This document shows, piece by piece, positions 35,867-48,397 of a stretch of 64,000 nt of DNA. Numbering within the stretch: position 1 is the first letter of the stretch; each line of letters opens with the position of its first letter. The stretch lies in NCBI GenBank assembly GCA_009733575.1, contig ML769536.1:103004-167003 (forward strand). Reading direction: 5' to 3'. A model generated the notes under the pieces. The model was given only the letters and a program-made list of their open reading frames with translations, did not search any database and had not been told where the DNA came from. The stretch is from Gymnopus androsaceus JB14 (lineage: Eukaryota; Basidiomycota; Agaricomycetes; Agaricales; Omphalotaceae). The position numbers were made by a program, and so were the translations under genes.

Positions 35867-38800
35867 ATGGTCGACGACACTGGGGTACCCAAGCCAAGGG
35901 ACACCAATGTCCTAACAACACTTCCCCAGAACGATAAAGAAGCATTCGACGACATGCATATGAGTGGAGAGAAGAAATCTTTGGACGATGAGGACTCGGA
36001 GAAAGTCGATAGCAACAAGGACGACATCGGTATGCTATCAAGGCTTTGCACTGTTTATAGAGACTGATCCTTTTGATCTCTGCAGAGAACGACTGTGCCT
36101 ACACGGCGCTTCCACAGATAGTCAGGGAGCTCGTTGACTTCGAAGATGACCCCACTATGACAGTAATCACATGGAGGTACGTACCATTAGTTCATTATTC
36201 GCTCCCGCCGCTCATGTTCTAAAAAGATTTTTCCTTTTATCGGGCACGCTAACTGCTCTCGGAGCGTAAGGGAACGATTCGGTGTTTAGATGCTGTCCCA
36301 ATACTGATATTAGGATTTTGATAGATGGCTTACGGAGATGGGTTTCTTCAGAGTGCGTCGTTTATCCATAGTAATCACTGCTCCAATGCCAACGAGCTGT
36401 GTGCGTCAGACCACATATGTCCCATATTCTAGTAAGGCATTTGAGTACAGCGACTGTTCCAAATCTCAATATTTGTCACTAGTCTACTTTGTTCAGATTG
36501 CCTCCTTGTACCTTGGTCGTATGCTTGCCTCCTCACTCCCTCAGATACGAATTGGCTTTGGAAAGTTTTCCTTTGACCTCAATCCTGGTCCATTCTCTGT
36601 TAAGGAGCACGTTGCTATTGTTCTAGCGTACATCTCGCTCCTCTAGAAGAAGTTATTCTTGCTCATCGTTTTTGTCACTATTCTTCCTAGTGCTAACACC
36701 GGGGCTCAGAACAACCTCGGAGATTATGTTCTTGCGCCATTGCGAATATTTTACGACAAACGTGAGCATTTACAGGTCTTCTGTTGTTTAGTATTTTGAA
36801 TTCTTCTTACCCAGCAATGAACGGATGGGTTGGTCGAATATCTGAGTCTGATAGAAGCTACTGAAAATCCATTGAGTAGCTGGCGATATTATTCATGGTG
36901 CGTAAGGGATACCAGCATAGCACAGTTGCTCAGCTTAACGTCTTTCTCTTTTGCTTTCAGCTGTCGTGTGTCTTCATAGGCTTTTCATTCGCGTCTTTTG
37001 CAAGAGTCTTTTTAATAGAAAACCCCATTACTCCGTATGTTTAGTCATATAATCTGCGACTCAACGTTCTGATGCAAACTTGAGTTCGTAGTTTCCCAAA
37101 GGGTACACAAATTCGCTACTTGCTTAGGTCTCGACTAATCACTCAAAACAGCTCTTCAGCAAGTTTCAGTTTTCAATGCCATGCGTAACTCGATGGAAGA
37201 AAATGCCGTTGTTGCTCAGAAACAGATGAAGGTTTTTTGGTGGACTATCCTTGCTTTCTTTCTCTGGCAATTCCTTCCGGAGGCGAGTTAACTTCTTGTA
37301 GTAGGCATTCGGCGCCCAGCTGATGCTTGCTCAGTATGCTTTCCCTTTCGTGTCATCCCTCGCATTCTTGTGTTGGTTCTCCAGCCACCCCAAAGCGCAG
37401 TTCCTAGGTAATCCTTTTAACATAATATGGAATCGTAGTCTAAGTTGGTCATTCAGGCTCGGGGCTGGGAGGCGCAGGATTTCTTACGCTTACACTGGAT
37501 TGGTCGAACATTGGATCCCAGTGCATTTATTATCCGTACGCTCCCAATTTCCGCTGCATTTAGGCTTCTTATCGATATTGGATCTAGTTACTGGGCTCAA
37601 GTAAATATATTCGCAGCATCCGTCATAGCCGTTTGGATTATTATTCCCGCTGCTTTCTTTACTAACGCCTGGGACTCTGCTCTGTATCCCATTCAATCAC
37701 AGACGCTATTCCTAAAAAACGGCTCCGATGTGAGCTCTCGATTTTCCGTATACTCTTCTTATTAACGTTGGATACAGTACCCCACCTCGGCTCTATTGAC
37801 TACCAACAATGATCTGAATCTTACTCTCTTCGAAGAAATTGGCCCACCAATGATGTCAGCTCAACTACGCTGGAACTGTAAGTTGCTTGTATCGATAACT
37901 TCTTGTATTGTATTGACGAATTTTAGTCTTTTTTGCCTATGTTGCGTATGTCGGAGCCTTTGTCTCTTGTGCTCTCTTCCAGGGGCCGATGTTGTGGAGG
38001 ACGTTCAAATCCTACCGGCAACCCCAGTCGAAAAGGGCTGACAAGCTGACGCAAATTATTCGCCGATATCCCCCGGTACCATTGTGGTGGAATTTGGTCC
38101 TCTTCATGTACGTTTATTATGGTGATTTGATGCTCGAGCAGCTAAGCTTGTCCATACTTTTTTTAGCATACCCGTTATTATTTTAACCATCCTGACCGCG
38201 AAAGGTGTCTGTAAGTCGGCCGATCTTGTTCTTAATAATGACCTTGATTCTTATTCACCTTCCTTTCGGCAGTATACATGCCAATTTACATGCTCTTCAT
38301 TGGCATCGCCATCGGTGCAATCATTGTTTTGCCAATGGGTATTTCTCTTGTCCTTCTGACTCGAGCCCGGTCAACCGAATCCTTTCTCTTGTAGGCTACA
38401 TCTACTCTGTCACCGGATACCTTATGGATGTAGGATACTTCAACGAGTTGTTCTACGGTTATGCTATCAATGCGGGTGGCTCGAGGCATCCAGTGGGTTC
38501 TTTGACCTACCGGGTGATTAGTGGACAATGTATGTGCTTCGAATACTTACTGTGCTATAAAATTGACTGATTGTTGTACATAGGCTGGTATGAAGCCCAA
38601 ATGATGCTCGAAGATATGAAACTGTAAGTCATCATCAACCCTAAAGCGCTTCTGAGATAACATCGAACTCATCCGCAGTGGCCACTACGTGAGTTGCATC
38701 GTCCTCGTTTTTTCGATCTACAGGAATACTAAAATTTTGCGTCAGTTCCATATCCCTCCGCGTCAAGTTCTATTAGCACAGATATGGGGTATCTGCGTTG

Positions 38801-39817
38801 GGGTTCCCGTAAAGTAAGCGGCGTTATACCTAACATGGTCATTCTTTTGCTTATTTAGTACTACTTGTAGCTACGCTACCAGTGAGTATATTCTCAGCTT
38901 CAAGTTGTCGACAGAACCTCAACGCATTCAAAGTTCTTTGGGTCTGCAACACCAAGGGCGACATCCTGTCTGGTGCTGTAAAGGATCCAAATAGGCAGTG
39001 GACAGTACGTGTTTATACAGTGAGGGATCTATTATTGATTACACGTACATTGATTGTAGGGTCAAACTATCATTTCACTCAACAACCAGAGTATAGCCTT
39101 CGCCCTTGTGGGGCCAAAGCGGCTATTTGCTGATGCTATATATACTCCTTTGGTGCGTGATTTAACCTAAAACTGAGCCTGAAATGAATGTGAATGCGAC
39201 TCACTACTGCAGCTTTATGGATTCTTGGTCGGCGCTCTCGCTCCAGCTATCCTGTATCTTCTCCATCGCAGATGGCCAAGAGCTCGATTTGATCTTTGTA
39301 GCGTGCCGGTATTCGCTAACGCTTTTCAGACCTAGTGCGTTACTATCATTTATCGAGAAATGCATGACTGATCTTTGTGTAGCTGGGGTAACATAAGCGT
39401 GTCTTTCTTCACCGTATTTATCTTTGGATCCATTAACCATCTCTGGATCAAACGATGTGAGTCGAAGCAGATAACTGTTATGGTTGTTGGTATTGATCCT
39501 TGGTTCTGATACATAGACCATTTCACCTTTTGGAAGAAATACGCTTATCTGTGGGGTGCCGCCGCCGATACAGGCTATAACTTTAGCCTTTTGGTAATCT
39601 TCATTGCTTTCAGCGCCGTGAAGACTATTCCAATGGCGAATTGGGTGAGGAGCATTTTGGTGTGTATATTGGTTAAGTCCTCTAATTTTTCTGTCTTCAG
39701 TGGGGTAATAACGTGGACTCCGTCGAAAGATGTCAGTAAAAGCTTTATTCTTCGATCTCCTGCTGATGCATTTGTTGTCAGGTTTCCATGTCCCGACCCA
39801 AGGCATTGCGAGTTGAT
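35867..39817 (+). CDS. OPT-family oligopeptide transporter
   Basis: Proton-coupled uptake of small peptides or peptide-like compounds across the plasma membrane. The start at 35867 opens an acidic N-terminal tail (EDSEKVDSNKDDI) spliced to ENDCAYTALPQIVRELVDFE and DDPTMTVITWR, the usual OPT entry. Membrane segments follow: FNLSGT-like FFLLSGTLTALGA, FSFDLNPGPFSVKEHVAIVL (the OPT 'NPGPF..KEH' motif), TGAQNNLGDYVLAPLRIFY, VFWWTILAFFLWQFLPE, LMLAQYAFPFVSSLAFLCWF, a TLDWSNI segment, FFTNAWDSALYPIQSQTLF, NPKSYR-like TFKSYRQPQSKRADKLT, YPPVPLWWNLVLF, MPIYMLFIGIAIGAIIVLPM, YGYAINAGGSRHPVG and MANWWGNNVD near the end. Roughly twenty short introns. Most junctions read cleanly, so it appears functional. 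The stop near 39815 depends on the last splice. Confidence 0.85.
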
Positions 39818-40111
39818 AAATCACGAAGTTTAACGTGTTAACGTCGTTGGACGGATTTCTGAGCTCGTACTATGTATGTTCGCTGCATATATAGTTCACT
39901 CGCACTTCTTTCACATTCAGCATTAAGTATGTTGATTAAGTGGTGGTTTCTTGTTTAGTGAATGCACACTTATCTAGGCTACACTATGTGCGTGTCACGT
40001 GGAGTTCTTTCCAAAGCAAGTTTGAATTTCTCCGTCGATTCCCTGGCTAAGGCTTAATCCCACGATGGGGTCTCATATCCAGCTCTCAGGCTTCATTGAG
40101 ATATCACCACT
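39818..40111. other. Intergenic region
   Basis: Short spacer between the OPT transporter and the peptidase-like gene on the same strand. No feature is recognised. Confidence 0.4.
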
Positions 40112-42072
40112 ATGCCCCCGCTGAACGCAGAAAAGGCGACTGTTTTATCTGGGATCCGTTCTGGAACTCCCACTTCTCTTACGACACGATGGCTTGCCTT
40201 CGCGGTGACATGCGCTTTGGGTCTTTTGTCCTGGAGACGTTATTCATGTAGTCCTTCGGATCTCGCACAGTTATCTCCTGAGCACAGTGAATAACTCTGG
40301 TGATTCCTCTGTGCTCTCGTCTGAAGCAGACTTTGATTGGTACAAGGTACTACGTGATATTATGCTTCAAACGATAAATACTAATTTTCTGAATTATTAT
40401 CAGCTCGAACCCTCCGAGAATATCACTTGGACAGACTGCTTTGATAAATTCCAATGTGCTCGTCTCAGCCTTCCACTCGACTACTCACCCCCGAAGGCCC
40501 CAAGACTGAAATTGCCCTTGTCTATTATCCAGCCGCCGACCAAGCCAATTACAAAGGCGCGATCTTTCTTAATCCCGGGGGTCCTGGAGGATCCGGCACT
40601 GCGTTCTGCACTTGCACGAGCCGAAGCATTCCAGAAACTCATCGGTCCTAGAATTTGCCATCCTCGGCTTCGATCCTCGCGGAACTGGTGCAACGACACC
40701 TGCTGCTCAATGCTTCGACTCGGATTCGCAGTTTCGTCAGTGGAACTTGCAGTCGCAAGCACAGATATCGATTTTGAGACCAGATGATAATTCGTTCGGA
40801 CAGGCGAGGAGTAGGGAAGATGTTTTCGCGGCGAGGTGTTTGAAGGCTTTGGGCGGGAATGGAAAGGAAGAGTTGAATGGGACTGCGAAGGAATGGGGGC
40901 CTGGGAGGTTCATGGCTACCAACTATGTCGTTGAAGATATGGTCAACATTATGGAGAAACTGGGCCAGGAGAAAATGCTTTATTGGGGCTTTGTGCGTGT
41001 TCACTCTGTAGACATGTTTTCTCTTATTCAAGTTCACTGCAGAGTTACGGAAGTGTCTTGGGACAATACTTCTCTGCTATCTATCCCGAGAAAGTTGGCA
41101 GAGTCATTATCGACGGTGTTTACAATGCTGAAGAATACCGTGCTGGCCTCTGGTCCAGTAACATGCTCGACACAGACCACGTCGCTTCTTCCTTCTACGA
41201 GTTCTGCTATCAAGGAGGCCCCCATAAATGTGCTGTATACGAACCTACACCCGAGAGAATCCAACAACGAATCGAGAACATATTCTCCAACCTAACCACC
41301 TCCCCCTTGCCTGTTCCATTCGCTGCTTCCGGTCCAGCTCTCATCACAAGCGGATGGTTGCGAAACCGATTCTTCCGTGACCTCTACTCTCCAGTAAAAA
41401 GTTTCCCGGTCTTCGCCGACGCGTTCTACGCCCTCGAGACAGGAAATCAAACTGCCATAGAAGCCATGGCAGACGGTGTTCTCTTCGCGCAATTGCAATT
41501 GCAATCCTGATCCGGTACCTTGGTTAGTCGAGAATGAAGCCTTCTATACTATTGCGTGCGGCGATACGGGCCTCCAAGAAGAACAGCCTGGCCAACTGGA
41601 AGAACACTACAAGAAACTCGTTTCGATTTCCAGTGTTGCAGGTGCCATTTGGTCCGCAAACCGTCTTCGTTGTCTTCGCTGGAAATTTCCAGCCAAAGAA
41701 CGTTACGAAGGTCCATTCTCTGCGAATACCTCTCATCCTCTCCTGGTTATTAACCCCACCTACGATACCGTGTGTCCTTTGGCGGATGCCAAGGCAGTCC
41801 AGAAGAGATATGTCGGAGCAGGACTGTTGGAGCAAAATTCGAATGGGCATTGTTCGGTGAGCGCGCCATCAGTGTGCACCGGTAAGGTGGTCAAGGCGTA
41901 TTTCAACGATGGAGTGTTGCCGGATGAAGGCAAGATCTGTCAGCCGGATGTGTTGCCATTTGTTGGGGATGTTGGAGCCAATGTGATGTCGGTGGAGGAT
42001 TTGGAGATGCTGGAGACGATGAAGGAGTTGATGGATGTTGTACCTACAATGGGTTTGAGCGAAAGATACTGA
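40112..42072 (+). pseudogene. S33/TAP-like serine peptidase, membrane-anchored, with several frameshifts
   Basis: Alpha/beta hydrolase of the tripeptidyl-aminopeptidase-like group. The N-terminus (40112) carries a hydrophobic anchor, WLAFAVTCALGLLSW. Exons give LEPSENITWTDCFDKFQCAR, EGPKTEIALVYYPAADQANY, GAIFLNPGGPGGSGTAF (oxyanion region), EFAILGFDPRGTGATTPAAQ, WGF|SYGSVLGQYFSAIYPEK (nucleophile in GFSYGS), VIIDGVYNAEEY, PLLVINPTYDTVCPLADAKA (Asp) and NSNGHCSVSAPS (His), ending SERY at 42072. The frame shifts about 40487 (between LPLDYS and TPEGP), two or three times within 40600-40655 (GTAF / AEAFQKLIGP / EFAILG are in different frames) and at the CAATTG repeat 41490-41505 (FAQ / CNPDPVPWLVENEAF). 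All catalytic motifs persist, so decay is recent or the sequence has errors. Confidence 0.75.
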
Positions 42073-42136
42073 TGGTTGATTAATTGTGGGTGTTCAGTTC
42101 CATCTGGAGGTTTGTTAATCCCCAGAATCAAAGTAT

Positions 42137-42216
42137 GGTTCGATGGCGTAGCTGGTCATGATATCTGGTAACATCAGATCACACTAGGCTTCCGCGGTTC
42201 GAGCCCCAGTCGAATC
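42137..42216 (+). tRNA. tRNA-like sequence, possibly tRNA-Val(AAC), degenerate
   Basis: The ends GGTTCGA and TCGAATC form a 7-bp acceptor stem (one G-U). Pol III box A (TGGCGTAGCTGG) and box B (GGTTCGAGCCC) both fit consensus. The anticodon arm ATCTG-GTAACAT-CAGAT pairs perfectly with U33 and anticodon AAC. The D stem has one mismatch, the variable region is 13 nt (too long for Val), and the T stem pairs at only 3 of 5 positions. It is probably a decayed tRNA or a tRNA-derived sequence. The same 5' half recurs at 57270. Confidence 0.4.
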
Positions 42217-42690
42217 GTATAATGGCCAATTTGGTTAATCTTTGTTTTTTCTTTAATGATTTTTTATGTACTCGGGCTTGATCAAATGAACAACAACAAC
42301 AGATATTATTGATTCCAACCCTGATATTGTGCAGATGATGAGGACTCGCAGTTGCTTGAGATAGATTTGGATGCGACGCCGAAGCCAATGATGACAAGGA
42401 AGAAGGCTTGGAAAGAGATGGTGCTAAGTGAGGAGTCGGAAATTAAATATTCACCGGGTGGGATGAGACACAAAGATGCAAGTTGAATGGGGGGAGTGAA
42501 GTTGGTTCGGCCGGGCGAATCGATTCAATGAAACTTGGACAGACTCTAACGGTGGAATATGGCTTATTAGGGTGGTCCGGGTTTCATCTTCGTCATCTAC
42601 AATACTTGGTCTAAAATGATGAAAACGTTGGCCACGAACGGCACCACCTATGCACTGTCAATCACTGCCGTTCCCGGGAACTTATCTTCA

Positions 42691-42945
42691 CACTGCATGC
42701 ATATTTCCATAAGTTTGTCCAACAGATGGTAAACTTATGGAAAACACTCGAAAATAGCCTAATCCAGAAGTTTCCGGACTTATTGAAGATCTTACACAGA
42801 ACTTATGAAAATAAATTTCCAAATAAGGTAGATCATTTTCATAAGTTTTGTGTAAGTTTCCCAATAAGTTCAGAAACTTCCTGATTGGCACTTTTCGGGT
42901 GTTTTTCATAAGTTCGCCCAAACTTATGAAAATATGCATGCAGTG
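42691..42945. mobile_element. Fold-back MITE, near-perfect palindrome
   Basis: A 255-bp element. The left end CACTGCATGCATATTTCCAT is matched by the right end in reverse complement (CACTGCATGCATATTTTCAT). The inner halves also pair (ACACAGAACTTATGAAAAT against its complement near 42835-42857), so the whole element can fold into one hairpin. TCA flanks both sides, a possible 3-bp duplication like PIF/Harbinger. No coding capacity. Confidence 0.75.
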
Positions 42946-43612
42946 TCATACCGCTACAATCAAATCCGACATCCTAACTCCTCCCTTTCAAACCTTATAG
43001 CATTTACAGCTTTCTTCCTCGGGTCACCGGCCACCCAGTGTCTCGGGTACTGATTGGTGATACTTGTTGGAGCCACGATCTTTGTTGTTTGCTCCATCTT
43101 GATGCTCGGGACCCCATCTGTTTTATGTACTGTACTTCATTGTTATGTTCGTCCCACTGTCATAATAGTATCATATTAAAGTGCATCTCTTTTGGCATCT
43201 TTGCACTGTATACGTATGTTCTCTTGTAACAGTAGGTGGGGTTACGCAGGTTGTACCCAGTGGGTCTCATCGCCCTCATGCTCATCCACTGATTCTCATC
43301 TTTCCTGTTGTCTATATTCTTGAACTTGCCGCTCTTGCATTTGAACCATGTCAATGCGTTCAGAGCCTTCGCTTTTGTCCGAAGTCTTCGAATGATCAGT
43401 CACAGCCAAACTTCCAAGCATATCCTTCAACTCAAACAACTCTTTCGTCTTCTCCACAGGAATGTATCAGCGCCAAAAAAACCTGATGACTGATATGCAG
43501 TACTTTCCACGCACGCTGAAAGACTGATGACTGGAAGGGAAAGAGTGTTGCTGGAGATCTGTGAAAGAGAAAGATTGTGCGTACAGCCGATTGTTGAATG
43601 ATGCTAAATCTA
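42946..43612. other. Intergenic region between two mobile elements
   Basis: No supported gene. The last 9 bases (43604-43612) are the target duplication of the next element. Confidence 0.4.
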
Positions 43613-44430
43613 GGATAATTCTATTCAACAACCCCGTTGTTGATAGACAACCGAGGATTGTTGAGCGTCAAACGAGTTCACCGCCGGTCACTCCGGATTG
43701 ACGCCGTGTTCGCTAGCTCATGTCTTTCCCTGCCATTGACTACGTTACTGGTTACTCCACTACCTTCCCCCACCAATTGAAGATAACGAGAATCAAAACC
43801 TCCATCCGAGGTGAAGCAACATCTGTAGATTCTGTACATGGCTGCACAAAAACCTTGTCACCAGATATGTAGGCGACGATGCTAGGCGTAGCGCATGATA
43901 GGTGAAACAGACTTGCAAGACACGACAACGGAGCTGTGATTGGGTTGGAAAAGCGAATGCGGATGGAGAAGAGTGGCCCTGTGATGATAAGGTGTGCGTA
44001 TAATGATATTAACTAAAAGAAGAGTTGACTCAACTTGTTCACCAATAGCGGGATGATTCTCCCTCTTAGTCCACCAATGTTCAGCGTCGTGAATGCCAAT
44101 CAACCTCTAGAACTTCCTGCACTACTCCTGTGAGCCATGACGAGATCTAGGCATCCAGTTTTTTTCCATAGTTGTAGTACACCGAATGTTGAAATATTTC
44201 GCTCCTCTCAAAATCCATTTCACTTGCTGCCATGAGCATCCGCCTTCTCAAGAGCTGATTCTGCAGGACATTGGTTGCACATATCGAGACAATTCCGTCC
44301 ATTCTATTTCAGCAGCGAACGCTGGCGAGCTTGCCGTAGGTGCCCCGGTGTGACTCTGCTTGTGACGCCGAAGTTTAAGGGTTTTCAAGGGGTTGTCAAC
44401 GAACATTAGGGTTGTTCAGTAGAATAATCC
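43613..44430. mobile_element. Mutator-like non-autonomous element, 9-bp target duplication
   Basis: An 818-bp element. It begins GGATAATTCTATTCAACAAC and its right end in reverse complement is GGATTATTCTACTGAACAAC. It is flanked by perfect CTAAATCTA copies (43604-43612, 44431-44439). A subterminal CCGGTGTGA-type motif occurs near 44347, also seen near the other ends of this family. The interior has no recognised protein; an open minus frame (43882-44103) is not identifiable. Confidence 0.85.
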
Positions 44431-44551
44431 CTAAATCTAAATATTCACATCACTCCGAGCCTCCGCCGCTTCAGAACTTCAATGAAAACAATTTGTAGGC
44501 CAGGTTGTTATGATTTGCATCAAAATGAGGGATTGTGTTCAGGCAGCGGGG

Positions 44552-44577
44552 TTGGTTAATGGAATTATCCACTTTGC
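44552..44577. repeat. Solo right end of the GGATAATT element family
   Basis: The stretch GGGGTTGGTTAATGGAATTA plus TCC matches the right terminus of the 9-bp-duplication family in a shorter form. No partner left end was found nearby, so it is a truncated copy. Confidence 0.4.
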
Positions 44578-44989
44578 AGCCTGAGTCATTAAAGTTCTGA
44601 ATGGACAGTCTAGTAGCAGTTCATGAATTTGATCCAGGTAAAACTGACTTTAATGACCAAGGATGATGAGTTCTGGGTTGACATTTGATGAGTATTAAGA
44701 TCAATTTTGACAGCAGACATCAAATTCCCCAAGGGGGTTCAAAGAATTTAGCGCCCAACTGGGCCTAGGTTTTAGTCCAGCCTGAATTAATGGGGATGCA
44801 CTACAGTCTATGGATTTCAATTATAATCAAGAACAAAGCTCAAACTGAGGGTACAGTGTCCAAATGGTGTCTATAAAGAGCCATCCATGATGAAATCTTA
44901 TCATGATATACCATATATGGGCGTGGGAATGCTTACGTAGTTAGTTAGTCTGCCGACCAGGTGCAAGAAAAAAAATCGACGTCCGGTCA

Positions 44990-45223
44990 TTTTTTTAATA
45001 AAATTTGAACCCCCTTGAAATTCCCAGCAAAATTTGAGTTTCACAGCGCTCCCAGCACTCCCCAGTGCTTGCTGACAAATATTCTGTCCAAATAAGGCAA
45101 TAAATATGGCCTCTGGGAACTCTGGCCAGTACATGCCAGCGCATCTAGGTCCTGGGGCTCTGGGGCTCTGGAGGCACTGTCCGGTACTATCAGGGACAGG
45201 TTATATCATACACATTTTGCTGA
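44990..45223. repeat. Degenerate copy of the CATCAGCAAAACC repeat family
   Basis: It ends in TTTTGCTGATG at 45223. The interior (CTCCCAGCACTCCCCAGTGC; TCCAAATAAGGCAATAAATA) resembles, in reverse complement, the interior of the element at 50380-50654. The left terminus is not recognisable. Confidence 0.4.
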
Positions 45224-45589
45224 TGCCCCTGCCCTGTGCTTCTTGAAATTGACAGAGGCGTGTCTCACTGCATTTTGGTTTCATAGACTGCTAACTAACC
45301 ATCATATTCCTTCATTTGCACCTTCCTCATTTATTCCCATCTACTAACCAGCTCACAATCATTACACATCCATCAGTCCCTGTATTTCCAGGCATAGCTG
45401 CAGTCATTGTGCAACAGAGACAGCAAACATGGATGACTTGAGGGATGGTATGTAGTATGTTGGAGAGAACAACAGGGATGGGACAATTGCCACATTTTGT
45501 ATATTGACAAACCAAATTTACATCTGTGCTACATAGTACAATATAGAAATAATAATATATTATCTTCAGTGTGACCCGCTGGGACTCCG

Positions 45590-45652
45590 GTGTGATGCCC
45601 GGAGCCTTGAGGGTTGTTACCTGCTAACAACCCCTCCAATAGGGCTGTTAAA
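45590..45652. repeat. Solo right end of the GGATAATT element family
   Basis: CCGGTGTGA near 45579 is followed by GGGTTGTTACC..AACAACCCCTCC and ends in GAATTATCC. This is the same subterminal-to-terminal order as in the complete elements. No left partner was found. Confidence 0.5.
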
Positions 45653-45941
45653 AAGAATTATCCATTGCTCGCAGTGTCAATAATGAACCTGACTGCGAGC
45701 AAGGGAGATTTGGACTCTGGCGGTTCACACCCATGAGTTCATAAAGTGGCTCGCCACAACTGTGGCAAAAGTGGTGCTGTGCATTCAATACTACCATCAG
45801 TATAATGGTGTAACTTTACATTCTGGCAATAATGGAAAGGCAGCAAGAGCATAACTGATATCAAATAAAACATCAAATTCATTGGAACTAATCCTGTGAT
45901 GATTAACCTGACTTGATTCTTGTTTCGGCTTGTTCAACCCA

Positions 45942-46177
45942 CATCAGCAAAACCTGGTGAACTGTATAGAGCCGCCAAGTTCTGTCCAGCACTCATAGCA
46001 CTCATAGAGTGCATAGCAATGTCTATGGAATGCTTTGTGGTGCTATAGATTGCTATGCAAAGCACTGGTTTTGAACCCATATTGATCTTGTATCAATCCA
46101 TAGGAACCCATAGTACCTCATAGTTCTGTAGAGCACTCGCTATGACCTCTATAACCAACATCCAAGGTTTGCTGATG
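45942..46177. mobile_element. Small TIR element, CATCAGCAAAACC family
   Basis: A 236-bp unit with CATCAGCAAAACCTGG at the left and CCAAGGTTTGCTGATG at the right (inverted, one gap). The interior has self-complementary runs around ACTCATAGAGTGCATAGCAA. No clear target duplication. A related unit lies at 50380-50654. Confidence 0.6.
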
Positions 46178-46439
46178 CAAGAAGCACGTCAATGGACAAG
46201 CCACAATCAACCAAGCTTCCAAGCATATTATTTTTAGTACAAATATACAGATATATCTGCTGCAAGTAAAATCAACGACGTTGCAGCTGACACTTGCGGG
46301 CAAGTCGGAATCCCGGTCAACTCGGTTCATCAACATACTGCATATTATGACATTAGTGGAGTCCATATCATTTGGGAGGGATATAAAACATGCACAGAGA
46401 GTAACATCAGTCTGACTGAAAACCTTCTGCTATTGGGTA

Positions 46440-48034
46440 ATGTCACTTGCTCCTGTTGTGCACGAAGCAATTATTTCTTTGGGGAATGATCTGTGCGTAA
46501 GATATGTTCTTTTCAGACATTATATAGCAACTCAAAAATTTCTAGATTTTCACTGAAGGTCACATTGCATCACAGCTTTCCAAATCAGAACTAAAGAGCA
46601 AGTTGAATAGATCTATTGGGTTGCTGTCTCTGCTCTTTGGATCTATGACTACTTCTTGACCTTGCCAGATGAGATTGAATATGGTTGGAACTCATCAAAA
46701 ACTCTGGGTATGTGTCAATCCATTCAAGGAAAGGGATTCAGACTAATGCCTCAGGCTGGGACTCACTAGTCTTCTATCTATTTATGCTGGTGTGATACCT
46801 TGATAGCTATTTATGATGGAATGTTAATTCTGCTTAAAGAACCGATATCTTTCCCCTGCCATTATTATTATTACGCTGTTTGGTTCGTGCAAACTACTAT
46901 CCTCACATTTTGACCACTTATAGTACCCCGCAGCCTACTTTTCAGATAGTTGGTCTTCAAAAGTGAGTACCTTTCCCACCCCCCCCCCCCCCATAAGCTG
47001 TACACAAGCCTTAAGCAACGTTTGTAGATGTTGGTGCAGTGACTCCCATATCATTCATTGTTTATGGTGGATCATGTCTACTTATAAAGATGCATTCGAT
47101 ACGGTTCCATGGAAACATTTCAAACATTGATAACCACAAGCCTTGCTCAAGTGTTTCTCACGTTAAGGTGAGATTCCATTTCTCAAATACCCGTAAATCA
47201 AGGTCTGGAATACTCGCAACAGAGTCTACGCACTTTGCAATAAAAAATATGTCTGTGTAGTTGCCGGAATTATTGCTGCCTTACAGTGGGGAATTGCAAT
47301 TTTTGTCATGTCCCAGTCATCCTCTGGTACAGATCAAGTTGCAGTACTTTTGCCCCTTCACCCACCTCCAGTCCCACTCCCAGAACTTCCAGATACAGAT
47401 CCCTTTCATGGTAGGTTCAAATTGTTTCATTATGCTATACTTGTTGATTATACCCTCCAGTCTGCCTCTTCATATCAACTTTGACATTGTATGTTGGCTC
47501 AGACCTTTTTCCTAACCACATGAATTGAGGGCTCATTATATTGGTAGGGTGCCATGGGTTGAAGCCTTTGTTTGGCTGAGCCTTTCCTTTGATGCCTTGG
47601 CCTTTCTGGCCATAATATTTATTACGGTGAAAGCTGCTAGCTTGCATCCATTGATGCATATCATGAAGGTTATTCAACGAGATGGAATTATCTATTTCTT
47701 TATTCTTTTTTCCTCAAATTTCATCTGGATCATGCTTCTCCTCCATGCGAAACGAGTATGTCACTTTTTCTTTGTCGGTGTTAAGCAACTGAACTTGTGC
47801 CTGCCATTAGCCTGCTCTCCAATTTATTCACAACAAGTCAGTCTTTTTGCTAAGCAATCTGGTTTACGTTCCCTGATATTTGATCCCAGACCCACGATGA
47901 TTGTATCATGCATTATGATCAATCGAATTACACTCAACTTGAAGCGTGCCAGTTACAACTGCAAAATCATTGAATGGAGCATCAAAACCTTTGAAGATAT
48001 GCCTCAAGCAGTCCCCTCTAGAGGATTTTGGTAA
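46440..48034 (+). CDS. DUF6533 multi-pass membrane protein
   Basis: Basidiomycete receptor-like membrane family of unknown function. A likely first exon is MSLAPVVHEAIISLGNDLC at 46440 with a GT donor. It is followed after an intron by YWVAVSALWIYDYFLTLPDE and IEYGWNSSKTLG, the DUF6533 signature (ydy.LTl.dEi.yiW). Next come KNRYLSPAIIIITLFGS, a helix with VVAGIIAALQWGIAIFVMSQ and an extracellular-like Pro-rich loop LLPLHPPPVPLPELPDTDPF. The last exon (to 48034) holds WLSLSFDALAFLAIIFITVK and a QRDGIIYFFILFSSNFIWIM helix, with SCIMINRITLNLKRA, the typical end of the seventh helix. Middle exons are unclear around 46960-47160, where a poly-C run lies inside an intron. It may be intact. Confidence 0.7.
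46973..46991 (+). repeat. Poly-C tract
   Basis: A run of about 16-17 C residues interrupted once by A, inside an apparent intron of the DUF6533 gene. Length is likely unstable and error-prone in sequencing. Confidence 0.7.
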
Positions 48035-48339
48035 AATTACTAGAATCCTCATGTAGGTACTAGGGGCCTGAAAAATACCAAAATGGAAGCAAAAGTTTGC
48101 GAGAAGCTTACACACTGCCAATAATTATTGCTGAAGCATTGTGGGAAATTATTTATTTCAGACAATTGTAAAAAATAAATCATAACATAAGACTTAAGAA
48201 AGGAAAAAATTAAGAGCATTTGAAGTGTGAACTTTCCATGTGTTTCTGAAATGACATTTTTCGGACAGAACAGCTTGTGATATATAATTTTATTATGAAG
48301 GAACAAAATTTAGAAACGCTGCAGGGGCGCCGGTGTGTC

Positions 48340-48397
48340 AATTTTTATGACAGGGGTTGCTGACCAACAATCGGGTTGTCAAAGAGAATAATCTGTG
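48340..48397. repeat. Solo right end of the GGATAATT element family
   Basis: CGCCGGTGTGTCA is followed by GGGGTTGCTGACCAACAATC and GTTGTCAAAGAGAATAATC. The order matches the right end of the Mutator-like elements at 43613 and 50932. No left partner. Confidence 0.5.
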
